A DNA stretch of 13,371 nt from the NCBI GenBank assembly GCA_937951975.1, contig CALGAJ010000173.1:1-13371 (forward strand). Direction: 5' to 3'. The notes below the pieces were generated by a model that did no database searches, had not been told where the DNA came from, and was given only the letters and a program-made list of their open reading frames with translations. This DNA is from an uncultured Desulfotignum sp. (lineage in GTDB: Bacteria > Desulfobacterota > Desulfobacteria > Desulfobacterales > Desulfobacteraceae). A program made the position numbers and the translations under genes. This document shows positions 8,101 to 13,371 of the stretch, one piece after another. Numbering within the stretch: the stretch's first letter is position 1; each line of letters begins with the position of its first letter.

Positions 8101-8347
8101 CAATGGAGGACAAAATACTTTTCAACGATTCTTTGGTGATGGTTTCAAAGAAATAAACAGGGAACCCCAGATCATTGAGAAGGATGCCGGCTGCCAGATT
8201 GATACAGTTGGCAGTGAGCAGACCCTCCGACGACAGATCGATCACCGCCTCGTACAGCAGGCTGGGATTCAGGTTCACATGTTTTGCTTTTTCGATGATA
8301 TGAGCCCCCGCAGAGGAACTCTGGCCACCGTCGGCTGTTATGTCCAT
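5198..8347 (-). CDS. NAD-type glutamate dehydrogenase, large (GDH2, about 115 kDa class)
   Basis: Protein of 1049 residues, close to yeast Gdh2 (about 1090) and well short of the 1600-residue GdhB/L_180 class. The family oxidatively deaminates glutamate to 2-oxoglutarate and ammonia with NAD, usually a catabolic role. The N-terminal 450 residues are a long family-specific region with no cofactor motif I can name. The catalytic part follows: HLRADDIARGGLRL (480-493) for substrate, DICESGSKGVVVPHP with the catalytic lysine K533, FFGPDEGTAPLMDA (578-591) with the catalytic acid, and TTGKSFGIPHDTYG (608-621). NAD-domain elements come next: MTGGPDGDLGSNE, LVDGGSILFDPDG, PCGGFKDTINQRN, EGANVFF and SSANKGGVFSS. 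AGGAGA (8353-8358) lies 5 bases before ATG. The gene is probably the promoter-proximal member of a two-gene operon with gdhA. It is intact, with no frameshift. Confidence 0.93.
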   Translation of the reverse strand: MDITADGGQSSSAGAHIIEKAKHVNLNPSLLYEAVIDLSSEGLLTANCINLAAGILLNDLGFPVYFFETITKESLKSILSSIAKGIYFSENKGVLHSWVADIDFDLTQDSNVQRIRIATEDTRDRMERILDKMLAGHRREYYYNPEKSYYTYVYRPETVMDYPDSVFAQSRFLFNQNQDFTAIPRLTRNRYEKFLTQVDQHVTPFVEVFNLSDIGEIRFMFNSDFERPQLPVLRKLFADHGLTITRAYWEPYFTETRVPTSICSLYVAGELSRNQEAPLIADLQAFLSFRISRITQLYVDGVLNFKEMLFAGNVVDFVHLFIFKEQGTRTDREIMESLASVDHQEAFSARIHESNKFTYVSNMILDTAMDHPDLVRFLFQLFDARFNPASPGDMTEERLVQKAKEFDQLLSVRFMDDPLGYDVFKFMFKLISCCLKTNFYKPEKRSFSFRLNNQVLDPLVFKQFVYGLFFVNGHYSTGTHLRADDIARGGLRLIRVTPANHAMELDNAVLLNYALGPKAQRLKHKDICESGSKGVVVPHPTYAHYSMDALFDYTEGIMDLMLADSQIKDYYGRPEMVFFGPDEGTAPLMDAVAFRAKERGYAYWRTITTGKSFGIPHDTYGMLKNQDLFGLVSHEKSGTELLINGESIVTTTDMDQIYDRIGGQVETSGMTTTSVMGAFRTLIAYNDTQEETLNLMMTGGPDGDLGSNEIQCYKGKICLLVDGGSILFDPDGLDKEALMKIAFMRHTHPRSNSMAYPEEKLGPNGFRVPLKGKNITLPDGTFVADGAMFHRNFITDPANRKFIEQADIQAFIPCGGFKDTINQRNVKAFTSLFKELRFIVEGANVFFDDAARRYIARKTGILQIKDSSANKGGVFSSAVAEVLTAFLFEDDYEKRLLEDVSTRWALIRDMLTLVRTHASNETAMLLEIHEKNPDTPLFVLSEQTSEQIFAFQNQVADAMDAILADEDLLWQVMAAYIPGVLVKILGRDAILGIMNADKLRAYRNAIITKKLASTAFYRHGSEWEAYVASTRKGFVPAMKALFEPVNEKA

Positions 8348-8352
8348 TTAAA

Positions 8353-8358
8353 TCTCCT
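8353..8358 (-). promoter_or_regulatory. Ribosome binding site of the NAD-type glutamate dehydrogenase
   Basis: AGGAGA within ACAGGAGA, 5 bases before ATG 8347. The same octamer stands before gdhA (AGGAGA at 5173-5178), so the two dehydrogenases appear set up for similar translation rates. Confidence 0.75.
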
Positions 8359-8366
8359 GTGTGATG

Positions 8367-8420
8367 ATTATAAACCGTTGCTACCGGTTTGCTAGTATAC
8401 TCTTATTCATCCAGGGTCAA
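8367..8420 (-). promoter_or_regulatory. Candidate promoter region of the glutamate dehydrogenase pair
   Basis: Reading the minus strand, TTGACC (8420-8415) is followed after 15 bases by TATACT (8399-8394); the hexamers are good but the spacer is shorter than the usual 16-18. A perfect TATAAT (8372-8367) lies further down, without a recognisable -35 at proper distance. Either could be the -10; the sequence alone does not decide. Confidence 0.3.
8372..8390. repeat. Small inverted repeat in the leader of the glutamate dehydrogenase genes
   Basis: AAACCG (8372-8377) and CGGTTT (8385-8390) form a 6-bp stem with a 7-base loop. It lies between or over the two candidate -10 elements and about 25 bases above the start codon. 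It could be an operator or a leader hairpin; a 6-bp repeat can also be chance. Confidence 0.3.
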
Positions 8421-8462
8421 CCCAAATTGGTTTTTTTTCACAAAACCTGAAACTTTTGAAAA

Positions 8463-8488
8463 ATCACCCCCGGGTGATCGTCATCACA
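8463..8488. promoter_or_regulatory. Palindrome overlapping a CRP/FNR-family-like site in the divergent spacer
   Basis: ATCACCC-CC-GGGTGAT (8463-8478) is a perfect 7+2+7 inverted repeat. Overlapping it, GGTGA-TCGTCA-TCACA (8473-8488) matches the E. coli CRP consensus TGTGA-N6-TCACA at 9 of 10 positions. The site lies between the divergent glutamate dehydrogenase and dehydratase genes. Its centre (8480.5) is about 52 bases above the likely start of the rightward promoter and about 93 above the nearer leftward candidate. Proteins of the CRP/FNR family are common in Desulfobacterota, but binding here is inference. Confidence 0.35.
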
Positions 8489-8497
8489 TTTCCGGTA

Positions 8498-8526
8498 TTG
8501 ACTTCAGGTACAAACAAAGTTATTTT
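8498..8526 (+). promoter_or_regulatory. Candidate sigma-70 promoter for the dehydratase-permease pair
   Basis: TTGACT (8498-8503, 5/6) is followed after exactly 17 bases by TATTTT (8521-8526, 4/6). Transcription would start near 8533, leaving an AT-rich leader of about 84 bases before ATG 8617. The hexamers and spacing are good for a bioinformatic call only. Confidence 0.4.
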
Positions 8527-8616
8527 GCATACCTTATGTCACCTCAGGCTGTTTGCATGTAATAGCTTGAATTGATTGTTTTTTTATGTTTACATAATTT
8601 ATTGATATCCAAATCC

Positions 8617-9558
8617 ATGACCTTTGAAACTCAGTCGATTCCTTTAACAAAAAATATTTATTCCGTTCATCTGACCCATTTGCCACCCATGCCGGCAATG
8701 TTTTGTCAACTGCTGATATCTGCGGTCGGAAAACAGACACGAATTCCCGATCACGGCCGGGTGACCAAAGGGCAACTGTGTCTGCACAACAAGGCTCTGG
8801 ATCCAATCCGGGTCCAGCAATTTCGCCGGGTATGTGGATTTGTCCATACCCCCCGGGACCCTGCCACAGTGCCCTCCGGTTATCTCCAGACCCTGTTCAT
8901 CGGCCTGCTGGGCCGGTATATCACCTCGGATTTTTTCCCCATCAATCCCATGGGACTGATCCAGACCGGCCAGCAATTTGAATCCAGATACCCGGTTCGG
9001 ATAGACGATACCCTGGATCTGTTCTGTACCCTCCAGGACATGAGCTTGACGGCAAAAGGGATTTCAACCCGGTTTCTTTTACAAGTATATAGACATAACA
9101 CTCTGGTATGGCAGGGAATATCCACTTATCTGACCCGGACTTCCGGATCGAAAAAACCGTCTGAAACAGTTCAGGACCAGCCTTTGCCGGCAAAAATGAC
9201 CCTTGCGGTTCCCCCGGGGACCGGCCGCAGGTATGCCCGGATATCCGGGGATTACAATCCCCACCATCTGTCGAACGTCACCGCCCGGATCATCGGGTTC
9301 AAACAGGCGATGGTCCACGGCATGTGGAGCCTGGCCCGGACCCTGGCCTGTCTGGAACCGGTCATGAAGTTTCCCGAACAGTATTCAGTGGATGCCGCAT
9401 TCAAACTGCCGGTGTACATGCCCGCCACTCTGAGTGTGGGAAGCAAACAGGTGACAGCGGGCAATGGCCTGCACCGGATCTGGTTCGATCTTCGGGATGC
9501 CGATACCCGCAAGCCCCATCTCAAAGGCCTTGTCACACTTCAAAGAAAAGGGGCCTGA
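8617..9558 (+). CDS. MaoC/HTD2-type double-hotdog acyl dehydratase (enoyl hydratase-like)
   Basis: Protein of 313 residues from ATG 8617. The C-terminal hotdog carries the hydratase-2 signature YARISGDYNPHH (206-217), with D212, N214 and H217 in the D-x-N-x-x-H arrangement that hydrates or dehydrates (R)-3-hydroxyacyl thioesters, followed by IGFKQAMVHGMWS. The N-terminal part (about 20-190) looks like a second, motif-less hotdog that would shape the acyl pocket. The family acts on acyl-CoA or acyl-ACP; which one is not visible. A TTG at 8572 would extend the frame by 15 residues, giving a hydrophobic stretch unlike the family; neither start has a clear ribosome binding site, so the start is uncertain. 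The next gene begins 3 bases after the stop, so the two are probably cotranscribed. No other fatty-acid genes are adjacent. Confidence 0.8.
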   Translation: MTFETQSIPLTKNIYSVHLTHLPPMPAMFCQLLISAVGKQTRIPDHGRVTKGQLCLHNKALDPIRVQQFRRVCGFVHTPRDPATVPSGYLQTLFIGLLGRYITSDFFPINPMGLIQTGQQFESRYPVRIDDTLDLFCTLQDMSLTAKGISTRFLLQVYRHNTLVWQGISTYLTRTSGSKKPSETVQDQPLPAKMTLAVPPGTGRRYARISGDYNPHHLSNVTARIIGFKQAMVHGMWSLARTLACLEPVMKFPEQYSVDAAFKLPVYMPATLSVGSKQVTAGNGLHRIWFDLRDADTRKPHLKGLVTLQRKGA

Positions 9559-9561
9559 CCC

Positions 9562-10452
9562 ATGCTGGGATCGATATTTGCTCTGGGGTCCGCATTTTTC
9601 TGGGCCTGTGCCGTCATTTTATTCAAAAAAAGCGGGGAGACGTTTTCCCCCATCTCTTTGAACATTTACAAAAGTGTGGTGGGGCTTTTGCTGGTCAGTG
9701 CCACCATGCTGCTGCTGGGCATTCCGTTTTTTCCGGATCAACCGATGAACAGCTGGGTACTGCTGTCTTTGTCCGGGTTTCTGGGCATCACCCTGGCGGA
9801 CCTGTTTTTCTTCATCGCGTTGAACCGGCTGGGTGCCGGCATGGCCGCCATTGTGGAATGCCTGTACCTGCCCAGTGTACTGTTTTTTTCCTTTCTGCTG
9901 CTGGATGAACACTTGAGCGCCGGGGGAATATTCGGCGGTCTGCTGATCCTGGCGGCAGTGCTCGCAGGATCGTTGCAAAAAAAAGACCTGCCCCTGACAC
10001 CGGGCCTTCCTTCCCCCTCAAAGGTGCCGGCCATCATCGCCGGGGTGATGGCCATGATCTTTCTGGCCCTGGGCATTGTGATCATCAAGGAGATCCTCAC
10101 CCATACCGATGTGTTCTGGGCGACCCTGGTCCGGCTGAGTGCCGCCATTGTCACGCTGTTGATCCTGGTGGCCTGCCATCCGGGAAGACAGCGCGTCTAT
10201 TCCGAACTCAAATGGTCCAGATCCTGGCTGGTGGCCCTGCCGGCATCCATCTGCGGCAATTACATCGCCCTGATCCTGTGGGTGGCCGGCATGAAATATA
10301 CCACCGCATCCCGGGCCGCCATTCTCAACCAGATGTCCACCATTTTCATTTTCATCCTGGCCGCCGTTTTTCTCAGGGAAAAAATCACGGTCAACAAAGG
10401 GATTGCGATTGTCATGGCCGTCTCCGGCGCGCTGCTCACCGTATTCACCTGA
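9562..10452 (+). CDS. EamA/DMT-superfamily permease, 10 membrane segments
   Basis: Protein of 296 residues made of two homologous five-helix EamA repeats (about 1-137 and 155-295), joined by a short charged loop (QKKDLPLTPGLPSPSK, about 139-154). Each repeat ends with the family's acidic hinge, LLLDEHLS (112-119) and FLREKIT (270-276), just before its last helix. DMT-family permeases export or import small metabolites such as amino acids, nucleosides or drugs across the inner membrane; the substrate cannot be read from the sequence. The start is 3 bases after the dehydratase stop, with AAGGGG (9548-9553) 8 bases upstream, so translation is probably coupled. It converges on a diguanylate cyclase gene with only 19 bases between stops and no clear terminator. 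Confidence 0.88.
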   Translation: MLGSIFALGSAFFWACAVILFKKSGETFSPISLNIYKSVVGLLLVSATMLLLGIPFFPDQPMNSWVLLSLSGFLGITLADLFFFIALNRLGAGMAAIVECLYLPSVLFFSFLLLDEHLSAGGIFGGLLILAAVLAGSLQKKDLPLTPGLPSPSKVPAIIAGVMAMIFLALGIVIIKEILTHTDVFWATLVRLSAAIVTLLILVACHPGRQRVYSELKWSRSWLVALPASICGNYIALILWVAGMKYTTASRAAILNQMSTIFIFILAAVFLREKITVNKGIAIVMAVSGALLTVFT

Positions 10453-10471
10453 CAGATACCGAAAGGAAGTA

Positions 10472-11428
10472 TCAGAAACCCGCGCACACCACCCGATTCC
10501 GGCCCTGTTTTTTGGCCTGATACAGGGCCTGATCCGCCTGGCGGACCAGCGCTTCCGGAGTATCGGCATGCATGGGAAACCCGGCCACGCCCAGGGATGC
10601 CGTGATCGACCCCACAGACCGCCCCTGCCAGTGAATGTCCAGAACGGCAATCTGTTGCCTCAGCTCGTCTGCCCGATCCATGTAATCGTCTATGGTCCCT
10701 GAGGTCATCAGAATAAAAAACTCTTCACCCCCGTAACGGCACACCGTATCTTCCATTCGAACGGCATTGATCAAGGTGCCGGCAACCGCTTTGAGCACCT
10801 GATCTCCGGCATCGTGTCCCATTGTGTCATTCAGGGATTTGAAATGATCCAGATCCACCATGATCCCTCCCAGTGTCGAACCGGCCCGGCGGGCTCGCGG
10901 GATCTCTTTTGCCAGGATTTCATCCAGATAACGGCGGTTGTAAAGGCTGGTGAGCGGATCTCGAAGGGTCAATTCATACAGTTGATCATGAAGCCGGATA
11001 TTGGAAATGGAAAGGGCCAGATATTCCGCACTGATCAACGCCAGTTTCCGGTACTGCCTGGACAGCCGCACCTTGGGACTTCCCAGACACAGCGCGCCGA
11101 TCACACCGGATTTATCCTTGATCGGCACACAATAGGCGCAACAGGTCCGGGCGGCTTTCCCGGCGGATACCGGCAGTCCTTTGTCAAGCACATCACAGAT
11201 CCGGGGCCGGGGACTTCTTTTTTTGCGAAAGGATTCTCCCCATTCAAACGCGGTGGTTACCTCTGGCTGATTTCTTTCTTTCATACAGATCCGTCCGGAA
11301 ACGTCCGGAAAAAGTCCGGGCAGATACCAGTAGATCACATCAAACAACTCCGATTCCCGGGAACAGCTTTGCAACAGCATGGCCATGCCTGACAACAACG
11401 TGAGTTGACGGGTGTGGGGGTCCGTCAT
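10472..11428 (-). CDS. GAF-GGDEF diguanylate cyclase
   Basis: Protein of 318 residues from ATG 11428-11426, chosen because AAGGAG (11441-11436) stands 7 bases upstream; an ATG at 11464 would add 12 residues without such a site. Residues about 10-145 form a GAF-like sensor domain with a cysteine cluster, T-C-C-A-Y-C (about 96-101), and C114. A linker helix (ALSISNIRLHDQLYELTL) leads into a GGDEF domain starting RDPLTSLYNRRYL. The active-site loop is RYGGEEF (GGEEF at 233-237), intact. RMED (224-227), five residues upstream, is a complete RxxD inhibitory I-site, so feedback inhibition by cyclic di-GMP is expected. There are no membrane segments, so it is cytoplasmic. The GAF ligand is unknown; the cysteines could bind a metal or sense redox state, which is inference. 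It is transcribed divergently from argG. Confidence 0.92.
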   Translation of the reverse strand: MTDPHTRQLTLLSGMAMLLQSCSRESELFDVIYWYLPGLFPDVSGRICMKERNQPEVTTAFEWGESFRKKRSPRPRICDVLDKGLPVSAGKAARTCCAYCVPIKDKSGVIGALCLGSPKVRLSRQYRKLALISAEYLALSISNIRLHDQLYELTLRDPLTSLYNRRYLDEILAKEIPRARRAGSTLGGIMVDLDHFKSLNDTMGHDAGDQVLKAVAGTLINAVRMEDTVCRYGGEEFFILMTSGTIDDYMDRADELRQQIAVLDIHWQGRSVGSITASLGVAGFPMHADTPEALVRQADQALYQAKKQGRNRVVCAGF

Positions 11429-11500
11429 TTCAAAACTCCTTTTTTCCGGTCCGAAACAATCCATGCCATGAGCTACGGGATGTAACCATGACAGTCGGGT

Positions 11501-11512
11501 TGTGTTTACACA
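11501..11512. promoter_or_regulatory. Palindrome TGTGT-TT-ACACA between divergent promoters
   Basis: A 5+2+5 perfect inverted repeat lies 7 bases above the argG -35 and covers the candidate -10 of the divergent cyclase gene. A protein bound here could affect both genes. It does not look like the E. coli ARG box. The repeat is short enough that chance is possible. Confidence 0.3.
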
Positions 11513-11532
11513 TAAACGCTTGACTATTTCAA
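11505..11532 (-). promoter_or_regulatory. Candidate promoter of the GAF-GGDEF gene
   Basis: On the minus strand TTGAAA (11532-11527) is followed after 16 bases by TGTAAA (11510-11505), hexamers of 5/6 and 4/6. It overlaps the candidate argG -35 element on the other strand. Confidence 0.3.
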
Positions 11533-11547
11533 TGGTTTTCGTCTAAA
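11520..11547 (+). promoter_or_regulatory. Candidate argG promoter
   Basis: TTGACT (11520-11525, 5/6) and TCTAAA (11542-11547, 4/6) are separated by 16 bases. An AT-rich leader of about 30 bases leads to AAGGAG (11575-11580), 5 bases before ATG 11586. Confidence 0.4.
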
Positions 11548-11585
11548 TAAGCCCATAAAATTCATAAATATATTAAGGAGTTTCC

Positions 11586-12809
11586 ATGTCGAAAGAAAAA
11601 GTGGTTCTGGCCTATTCCGGCGGACTGGACACCTCGGTCATCCTGAAATGGCTGCTGGAACAGGGATATGAAGTGTTTGCCTACATGGCCAACATCGGCC
11701 AGCAGGAGGATTTTGAGGCAGCCCGGGAAAAAGCCCTGAAAATCGGGGCTTCGGATGTGTTCATCGAAGATATGCGCAAAGAGTTTGTCACGGATTATAT
11801 TTTTCCGGTGTTCAAGGCCAATGCCCTGTATGAGGGCCGCTATCTTCTGGGCACCGCCATTGCAAGACCCCTGATCGCCAAAAAACAGATCGAGATTGCC
11901 GAAAACGTGGGCGCCGCCTATGTGTCCCACGGGGCCACCGGCAAGGGCAACGACCAGGTGCGGTTCGAACTGTCCTATTACGCGTTGAACCCGAAAATCA
12001 AGATCATCGCTCCCTGGAAAAACAAGGATTTTCTGGCCGCGTTCAAAGGCCGGACCGACCTGCTGGCCTATGCGGAAAAACACGGCATCCCCACCAAGCA
12101 GACCGCGTCCAAACCCTACAGCGAGGACGACAACCTGCTGCACATCTCCCATGAGGCCGGCATTCTGGAAGACCCGGTCCATGAATGCGATGAAACCATC
12201 TATTCCCATACCACAGCCCCGGAAAACGCACCCGACACCCCGGTCCGCATCCGGATCCGCTTCAAGGACGGCATCCCGGTGGAAGTGGAAAATCAGGCAG
12301 ACGGCACTCTCAAGACCGATCCCCTGGAACTGTTCGAATACCTCAACCGCTTAGGAAGCGACCACGGCATCGGCCGGCTGGACATGGTGGAAAACCGGTT
12401 CGTGGGCATCAAGTCCCGAGGGGTCTATGAAACGCCCGGCGGCACCATTCTCCATGCCGCCCACAAGGATATCGAAGGGGTGGCCATGGACCGGGAAGTG
12501 ATGCGGCTGCGGGACATGCTGGGCGCCAAACTCGGGGAGCTGGTGTACAACGGATTCTGGTTCAGCCCGGAAATGGAATTCATCATGGCCGCCATGGACA
12601 AAAGCCAGGAACTCATCGACGGGGATGTATTCCTCAAACTGTACAAAGGCACGGCCTATCCCGTAGCCCGTACCAGCCCGTCCTCGCTGTACAACCAGGA
12701 CCTGTCCTCCATGGATATCGAAGGCGGGTATAACCAGGAGGATGCCGAAGGGTTCATCCGTATCAACGCCATCCGGCTGATGGCCCACCGACGGATCGTC
12801 AATCGATAA
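11586..12809 (+). CDS. argG: Argininosuccinate synthase (EC 6.3.4.5)
   Basis: Joins citrulline and aspartate with ATP to form argininosuccinate, the penultimate step of arginine biosynthesis, in the cytoplasm. The 407 residues match the usual length of the bacterial (about 400-residue) class. AYSGGLDTS (9-17) is the N-type PP-loop that binds ATP. SHGATGKGNDQVRFE, KTDPLELF, GIGRLDMVENRFVGIKSRGVYETPGG and SLYNQDLSSMD are further family motifs, and the fold ends in ALxIRL-like helices. AAGGAG lies 5 bases before ATG. No other arg genes are next to it, so it appears as a single transcription unit ending in the hairpin-rich spacer before gpt. The sequence is intact and the call is firm. Confidence 0.98.
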   Translation: MSKEKVVLAYSGGLDTSVILKWLLEQGYEVFAYMANIGQQEDFEAAREKALKIGASDVFIEDMRKEFVTDYIFPVFKANALYEGRYLLGTAIARPLIAKKQIEIAENVGAAYVSHGATGKGNDQVRFELSYYALNPKIKIIAPWKNKDFLAAFKGRTDLLAYAEKHGIPTKQTASKPYSEDDNLLHISHEAGILEDPVHECDETIYSHTTAPENAPDTPVRIRIRFKDGIPVEVENQADGTLKTDPLELFEYLNRLGSDHGIGRLDMVENRFVGIKSRGVYETPGGTILHAAHKDIEGVAMDREVMRLRDMLGAKLGELVYNGFWFSPEMEFIMAAMDKSQELIDGDVFLKLYKGTAYPVARTSPSSLYNQDLSSMDIEGGYNQEDAEGFIRINAIRLMAHRRIVNR

Positions 12810-12825
12810 TAACGGCCATCCTTTG

Positions 12826-12861
12826 CCGGGCAGCGCATGAAAGAATCTGATCGCTGCCCGG
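12826..12861 (+). terminator. Strong hairpin after argG, candidate terminator
   Basis: CCGGGCAGCG (12826-12835) and CGCTGCCCGG (12852-12861) form a perfect 10-bp GC-rich stem with a 16-base loop, starting 17 bases after the argG stop. Only a short T-containing run (ATCTTTC) follows, so this is not a textbook intrinsic terminator. It may end transcription weakly or protect the 3' end of the message. Confidence 0.45.
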
Positions 12862-12871
12862 ATCTTTCATG
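12836..12871. repeat. Second inverted repeat interleaved with the argG hairpin
   Basis: CATGAAAGA (12836-12844) and TCTTTCATG (12863-12871) form a perfect 9-bp stem. The left arm is the loop of the preceding hairpin and the right arm begins 1 base after it. The arm order is A-B-A'-B', so both stems cannot readily form at once. Confidence 0.5.
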
Positions 12872-12881
12872 GAACGGTATC

Positions 12882-12929
12882 CTGTCAGGAGAGGCATGGG
12901 CGCGGGGCTGACCATGCCTCTCTGTCAGG
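12882..12929 (-). terminator. 11-bp hairpin after gpt, flanked by CTGTCAGG direct repeats
   Basis: GAGAGGCATGG (12889-12899) and CCATGCCTCTC (12912-12922) form a perfect 11-bp stem with a 12-base GC-rich loop, beginning 2 bases after the gpt stop codon on the minus strand. CTGTCAGG occurs in direct orientation at both edges (12882-12889 and 12922-12929). There is no T-tract on either strand, so a terminator role is likely but unproven. Confidence 0.45.
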
Positions 12930-13371
12930 GACCGGCAATGGGTGCCACGAACCGGATATCCGAATCCCAGGGAAACAGAATCCAGGTATCCTGGCTCACT
13001 TCGGTGACATAGGCATCCACCAGCGGCTTTCCAGCCGGTTTGGCATACACGGTGGCAAAACAGGCGTCCGGCAGCAGGTTCCGGATCACCCGGGCCGTGG
13101 CCCCGGTGTCCACCAGATCGTCCACCACCAGGCATCCGGTCCCGTTCCCCGCCACTTTCTTGAGAATGGTGGTCTCGCCCTGGCGCTGCCAGTCATAACT
13201 GGTGATGCACACCGTGTCAATGTGAAAAATCGACAGTTCCCTGGCAATGATGGCCGCCGGCACCAGCCCGCCCCTTGTCACGGCCACAATGGTGTCCCAG
13301 GAAATCTGCATGTCATGAAGCCGCCAGGCCAGGGCCCGGGTGTCCCGGTGCAGCTGTTCCCAGGACACGGG
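12925..13371 (-). CDS. gpt: Xanthine(-guanine) phosphoribosyltransferase, 5' end outside the window
   Basis: Purine salvage enzyme that moves phosphoribose from PRPP to xanthine or guanine. About 148 residues are visible and track E. coli Gpt (152 residues) almost end to end: IVAVTRGGLVPAAIIAREL, HIDTVCITSYDWQ, the PRPP loop VVDDLVDTGATA, ATVYAKPAGKPLVDAYV, QDTWILFPWD, and a VAPIAGP close matching VPPISGR. A GTG at 13368-13366 could be read as a start. However, the frame stays open to the edge (a Pro codon precedes it), and this valine aligns with an internal one in E. coli (YIVTWDML). The true start is therefore probably a few codons outside. It is convergent with argG. Confidence 0.93.
   Translation of the reverse strand, partial: PVSWEQLHRDTRALAWRLHDMQISWDTIVAVTRGGLVPAAIIARELSIFHIDTVCITSYDWQRQGETTILKKVAGNGTGCLVVDDLVDTGATARVIRNLLPDACFATVYAKPAGKPLVDAYVTEVSQDTWILFPWDSDIRFVAPIAGP

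Noticed and set aside
10501..10529. 8-bp inverted repeat (GGCCCTGT / ACAGGGCC) as terminator of the EamA gene
   Set aside because: It lies within the conserved C-terminal coding region of the GGDEF gene (ALYQAKKQGRN), where codon constraint explains it, and no T-tract follows.
11555..11574. ArgR (ARG box) operator upstream of argG
   Set aside because: Only one half-site-like ATTCAT is present; the matching TGAAT arm at the proper distance is absent.
13366..13368. GTG as the start codon of gpt
   Set aside because: The frame stays open to the window edge and this valine aligns with an internal residue of E. coli Gpt, so the gene is better treated as cut off by the window.

Overview
The window looks like ordinary chromosomal DNA of a moderately GC-rich Gram-negative bacterium. 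Protein style (several GGDEF proteins, a 115-kDa-class NAD glutamate dehydrogenase, a MaoC-type dehydratase, dense CCGG-rich coding sequence) suggests a sulfate-reducing Desulfobacterota, perhaps Desulfobacteraceae such as Desulfobacter or Desulfotignum. That placement is inference from recalled family resemblance, not a search. I see no rRNA, tRNA, CRISPR array, insertion sequence or phage gene.

Left part (1-3816, all + strand): the C-terminal end of a GGDEF diguanylate cyclase overlaps by ATGA the start of a redox protein. That protein pairs an AhpF-N-like double thioredoxin fold (CPHC) with a HEAT-like tail. Then come a DUF985 cupin, a 547-residue protein with the layout of galactose-1-phosphate uridylyltransferase (HIT superfamily) but a displaced histidine motif, and a 135-residue protein I do not recognise. 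Spacing is short throughout, so these may form one operon. Its last stop codon abuts the stop codon of the convergent gdhA with no base between.

Middle (3817-8347, - strand): two unrelated kinds of glutamate dehydrogenase lie in tandem, 31 bases apart: a 1049-residue GDH2-type NAD enzyme followed by a 449-residue hexameric NADP-type GdhA. Each has the same ACAGGAGA ribosome binding sequence. A 269-base divergent spacer (8348-8616) holds candidate promoters for both directions, a CRP-like site overlapping a perfect 7+2+7 palindrome, and a small leader hairpin.

Right part: a MaoC/HTD2-type double-hotdog dehydratase and an EamA-family permease (+) are separated by 3 bases. A GAF-GGDEF diguanylate cyclase (-) converges on them and diverges from argG (+), with overlapping candidate promoters in between. 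argG (arginine biosynthesis) converges on gpt (xanthine phosphoribosyltransferase, purine salvage, -), whose first few codons lie beyond the window. The argG-gpt spacer is packed with inverted repeats: two interleaved hairpins that cannot form together, then an 11-bp hairpin flanked by 8-base direct repeats.

Most genes are housekeeping or well-known families. The items most worth a second look are the paired glutamate dehydrogenases, the GalT-like protein with an altered active-site motif, the AhpF-N/HEAT fusion overlapping a cyclase gene, and the interleaved hairpins between argG and gpt.
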